Source of the DNA: an uncultured Christensenella sp.
GTDB taxonomy: Bacteria > Bacillota > Clostridia > Christensenellales > Borkfalkiaceae
Assembly: GCA_910586345.1 (NCBI GenBank)
Contig: CAJUHC010000024.1
Span: 1 to 7,415, forward strand
Direction of reading: 5' to 3'
Length of the DNA stretch: 7,415 bases
The position numbers and the translations under genes were made by a program. Of this stretch, positions 5,714 to 7,415 are shown piece after piece (the stretch's first letter is position 1; each line of letters opens with the position of its first letter). The notes below the pieces were generated by a model that saw only the letters and a program-made list of their open reading frames with translations, did not search any database and had not been told where the DNA came from.

Positions 5714-6070
5714 ATGGCGGAGAAGAAATCGGCAGAAACTGCATCGGGTAAGAAAACGGCTGAAAAGGAAGTAAAGCCCGAGGCGAAAAAAGAAGTAAAA
5801 AAAGAGACCAAAGCACCTGCGAAAACCGCGGTTAAAACTGCTAAACCTGCAACGAAAAAAGAAGTCAAAGACGAAGACAAGGTTTACCATATCGCAAGAC
5901 GCAAGACGGACCATATGTGGTACGTTAAAGCGGAAGGCTCTCCCAGGGCTTTGAAGAAGTTCTTTACTCAGGAAGAAGCTGTTACTTACGCGAAGACCGT
6001 TGCGGGAAATAACGAGGGACGTATCGTTATTCATAAGGTCGACGGTTCTTTTAAAAAATTAAAATATTAA
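5714..6070 (+). CDS. DUF2188 domain protein with Lys/Ala/Glu-rich N-terminal tail
   Basis: A 118-residue protein. Residues 1-55 are a low-complexity tail of Lys, Ala, Glu, Thr and Pro (for example APAKTAVKTAKPATKKEVK) that resembles histone H1 or other nucleic-acid-binding tails and is likely disordered. Residues 57-117 fit DUF2188: VYHIARRKTDHMWYVKAEG, ALKKFFTQEEAVTYAKTVA, then GRIVIHKVDG. This small domain is common in bacteria and has no established function. ATG 5714 is chosen because AGGAG (5702-5706) lies 7 bases upstream and a promoter lies just before it; the open frame reaches back into the malic enzyme gene but without a ribosome site. The gene is a single-gene unit between that promoter and the hairpin at 6083. 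A role in DNA or RNA binding is a guess from the tail alone. Confidence 0.85.
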   Translation: MAEKKSAETASGKKTAEKEVKPEAKKEVKKETKAPAKTAVKTAKPATKKEVKDEDKVYHIARRKTDHMWYVKAEGSPRALKKFFTQEEAVTYAKTVAGNNEGRIVIHKVDGSFKKLKY

Positions 6071-6082
6071 TCGATATACATA

Positions 6083-6117
6083 AAACGCGCCCGCGGCTTT
6101 GCCGCGGGCAATCGTTT
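6083..6117 (+). terminator. Strong hairpin terminator after the DUF2188 gene
   Basis: A perfect 9-bp GC-rich stem (GCCCGCGGC with GCCGCGGGC) with loop TTT, extended after a small internal loop by AAACG pairing with CGTTT. The T-run after it is short, so ending may rely on the very stable stem. Confidence 0.75.
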
Positions 6118-6142
6118 AAAAACCGTAAGCGAAGTTTATAAA
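6115..6142 (+). promoter_or_regulatory. Possible weak promoter of the CobW-type gene
   Basis: TTTAAA (6115-6120), 16 bases, TATAAA (6137-6142), between the preceding terminator and the start at 6170. Both boxes are poor matches. I looked for a Zur-type palindrome here, since many COG0523 genes are zinc-regulated, and saw none convincing. Confidence 0.3.
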
Positions 6143-6169
6143 TTAATTAAAAAGTTTTTGAGGTGCAGT

Positions 6170-7327
6170 ATGACGAAGATAGATATTTTTTCTGGCTTTC
6201 TCGGCGCGGGCAAAACCACGCTTATAAAGAAACTCATAAAGGAAGCTTATGCGGGCGAAAATATTGTTTTGATAGAAAACGAGTTCGGCGAAATAGGCGT
6301 CGACGGAGGTTTTTTGCAGGACGCGGGAGTTAAGATAAACGAACTCAATTCCGGATGTATCTGCTGTTCGCTTGTCGGTGATTTTGCAAAAGCTTTGGAA
6401 AAAGTTTATAATGATTATCATCCCGAAAGAATCATTATAGAGCCCTCGGGAGTCGGTAAGCTTTCCGACGTAATACGCGCGGTAGAAAACGCTAATCTAC
6501 CCGACTGTAAAATAAATACTTATACCGCTGTTGTGGACGCGTCGAAATGCAAAATGTATATGAAAAATTTCGGTGAATTTTTTAACGACCAGATAGAGAC
6601 CGCGTCTTGCATTGTGTTCAGTCATTCCGATAAAGTAAGTTCGGATAAGTTGGATACTGCTTATAAACTTGTGCGCGAACATAATGCAGGTGCTACTATA
6701 GTCACGACGTCCTGGAATGAGTTGAGCGGTAAAGAAATTCTTTCGGCGATGGAACATTCGCAAACTCTTGAAAGCGAACTCGGTAAACTCGAGGACGAAC
6801 ATAAACACGAACATCACCACGGAGACGGTGAATGTTGTTGCCACGGGCATAAGCATCACCACGAGGACGGCGAGTGCTGTCACCACGGGCATAAGCATCA
6901 CCACGAGGACGGCGAGTGCTGTCACCACGGACACGAACATCACCACGAGGATGGCGATTGCTGTCACCACGGGCACGAACATCATCACGAGGATGGCGAG
7001 TGTCGTCACCACGGACACGAACATCATCACGAACACGGACATCACCACGCGGATGAGGTATTTACAAGCTGGGGTGTTGAAACGGGCAAAAGGTTTTCTG
7101 AGGAAGAACTTAAAAACGCGTTGTCTGTGCTTTGCGACGGGAAAAGGTTCGGAACGGTTTTGCGCGCCAAGGGTATAGTTGCCTGTACGGACGGAAATTG
7201 GCTGCATTTCGATTATATTCCGGAAGAGTACGAAGTTCGTAAAGGTTCCGCTTCATATACGGGTAGGCTGTGCGTGATAGGAAGCAGGATAAACGAAGAA
7301 GAATTAAAAAAATTATTTAACGTTTGA
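6170..7327 (+). CDS. CobW/COG0523-family GTPase, putative metal chaperone with His/Cys-rich repeats
   Basis: A 385-residue G3E GTPase. The family uses GTP binding and hydrolysis to deliver metals such as zinc, cobalt or nickel to client proteins. The GTPase domain (about 1-200) has the P-loop SGFLGAGKTT (8-17), ENEFGEIGVDG (36-46), the family metal-binding CxCC motif in SGCICC (Cys63, 65, 66), EPSG (91-94) and an unusual base-recognition segment SHSDK (151-155) in place of the more common N/TKxD. Residues 213-296 are six tandem 14-residue His/Cys-rich repeats, and 297-385 is the CobW C-terminal domain (TVLRAKG, WLHFDYIP, GRLCVIGSR). ATG 6170 is preferred over the in-frame TTG at 6158 because GAGG (6160-6163) precedes it by 6 bases. 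It stands after a terminator with no client gene in view, so the metal is unknown; zinc is the likeliest guess. Confidence 0.93.
   Translation: MTKIDIFSGFLGAGKTTLIKKLIKEAYAGENIVLIENEFGEIGVDGGFLQDAGVKINELNSGCICCSLVGDFAKALEKVYNDYHPERIIIEPSGVGKLSDVIRAVENANLPDCKINTYTAVVDASKCKMYMKNFGEFFNDQIETASCIVFSHSDKVSSDKLDTAYKLVREHNAGATIVTTSWNELSGKEILSAMEHSQTLESELGKLEDEHKHEHHHGDGECCCHGHKHHHEDGECCHHGHKHHHEDGECCHHGHEHHHEDGDCCHHGHEHHHEDGECRHHGHEHHHEHGHHHADEVFTSWGVETGKRFSEEELKNALSVLCDGKRFGTVLRAKGIVACTDGNWLHFDYIPEEYEVRKGSASYTGRLCVIGSRINEEELKKLFNV
6806..7057 (+). repeat. Six tandem 42-base repeats coding a His/Cys-rich metal-binding linker
   Basis: In-frame 42-base units encode a 14-residue pattern, HxHHHEDGECCHHG. 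Units start at 6806, 6848, 6890, 6932, 6974 and 7016; the second and third differ by a single base, the first has GDGECCCHG, the fifth has Cys to Arg (ECRHHG), and the sixth has lost its cysteines (HEHHHEHGHHHADE). Together the units hold 37 His and 10 Cys. Recent unit duplication is evident, so copy number probably varies between strains. Confidence 0.95.
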
Positions 7328-7415
7328 TTTTTTTCGGGACGGCGGTTTAGTGTAAAAGCAATAAAGATACACCGTTAACGTAAGGTTAACGTTTGATTTG
7401 AGAAGAGTCGGTGTA
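7328..7415. other. Gene-free tail with short repeats and a hairpin, cut by the window edge
   Basis: No reading frame is supported here. A 14-base stretch TTAACGTTTGATTT at 7317-7330, spanning the CobW stop codon, recurs at 7386-7399. CGTTAAC (7373-7379) can pair with GTTAACG (7385-7391) around GTAAG, and TACACCG (7368-7374) is mirrored by CGGTGTA at the last seven bases. No convincing terminator for the CobW-type gene was found. Confidence 0.4.

Noticed and set aside
6158..6169. TTG start four codons upstream for the CobW-type GTPase
   Set aside because: GAGG at 6160-6163 is placed correctly for ATG 6170, and MTKIDIFSGF is a typical family N-terminus.
6806..7057. CRISPR-like regular repeats
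   Set aside because: Units are directly adjacent with no spacers and stay in frame with conserved coding of a His/Cys pattern inside a GTPase gene.
6497..7207. Long open frame on the - strand opposite the CobW-type gene (236 codons)
   Set aside because: It is a by-product of the repeat composition; it has monotonous Val/Met-rich repeats, and the + strand frame has clear GTPase motifs.
7318..7345. Intrinsic terminator at the T-run after the CobW-type gene
   Set aside because: There are six to seven T, but no GC-bearing stem precedes them.

Overview
The window looks like a chromosomal segment of a low-GC Gram-positive bacterium. An uncultured gut-type Clostridia (Bacillota) is my best guess, based on strong GGAGG-type ribosome sites, AT-rich intergenic DNA with sigma-A-like promoters, a small (391 aa) bacterial malic enzyme and a clostridial style of RHS/YD-repeat protein. 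This is inference; no rRNA or other phylogenetic marker is present. All convincing genes are on the + strand.

Region 1 (1-2760) is the remains of an RHS polymorphic-toxin locus. Three modules follow one another. Module 1 is the 3' end of an RHS core fused to a hydrophobic toxin tip (1-713), followed 3 bases later by a small membrane protein, probably its immunity partner (717-1076), and a terminator. Module 2 is a start-less RHS core fragment fused to a different tip (1171-2040), followed by a short AT-rich immunity-like gene broken by a one-base shift in a run of nine A (2054-2283), and a second terminator. Module 3 is a start-less core fragment that stops where the tip should begin (2421-2705), closed by a third hairpin. 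Modules 1/2 and 2/3 are joined by the same element: a hairpin terminator, then a nearly identical 53-base stretch carrying a consensus-like promoter (TTGACG, 17 bases, TAGAAT). The layout fits an array of orphan C-terminal toxin/immunity cassettes stored behind an RHS gene whose main body lies to the left of the window.

Region 2 (2860-5595) holds ordinary metabolic genes: a DUF23/GT92-like glycosyltransferase, then a family I inorganic pyrophosphatase behind its own promoter and, 31 bases later, a malic enzyme, probably one transcript.

Region 3 (5596-7415) contains a small DUF2188 protein with a Lys/Ala/Glu-rich histone-like tail, on its own promoter and ended by a strong hairpin, and then a CobW/COG0523 GTPase (putative metal chaperone) with six tandem 14-residue His/Cys-rich repeats between its GTPase and C-terminal domains. 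The last 88 bases hold no gene, only short repeats and a hairpin cut by the window edge.

The most interesting part is the RHS cassette array, in particular the repeated terminator-promoter junction joined to different points of the RHS core, and the immunity gene that needs slippage to be read.
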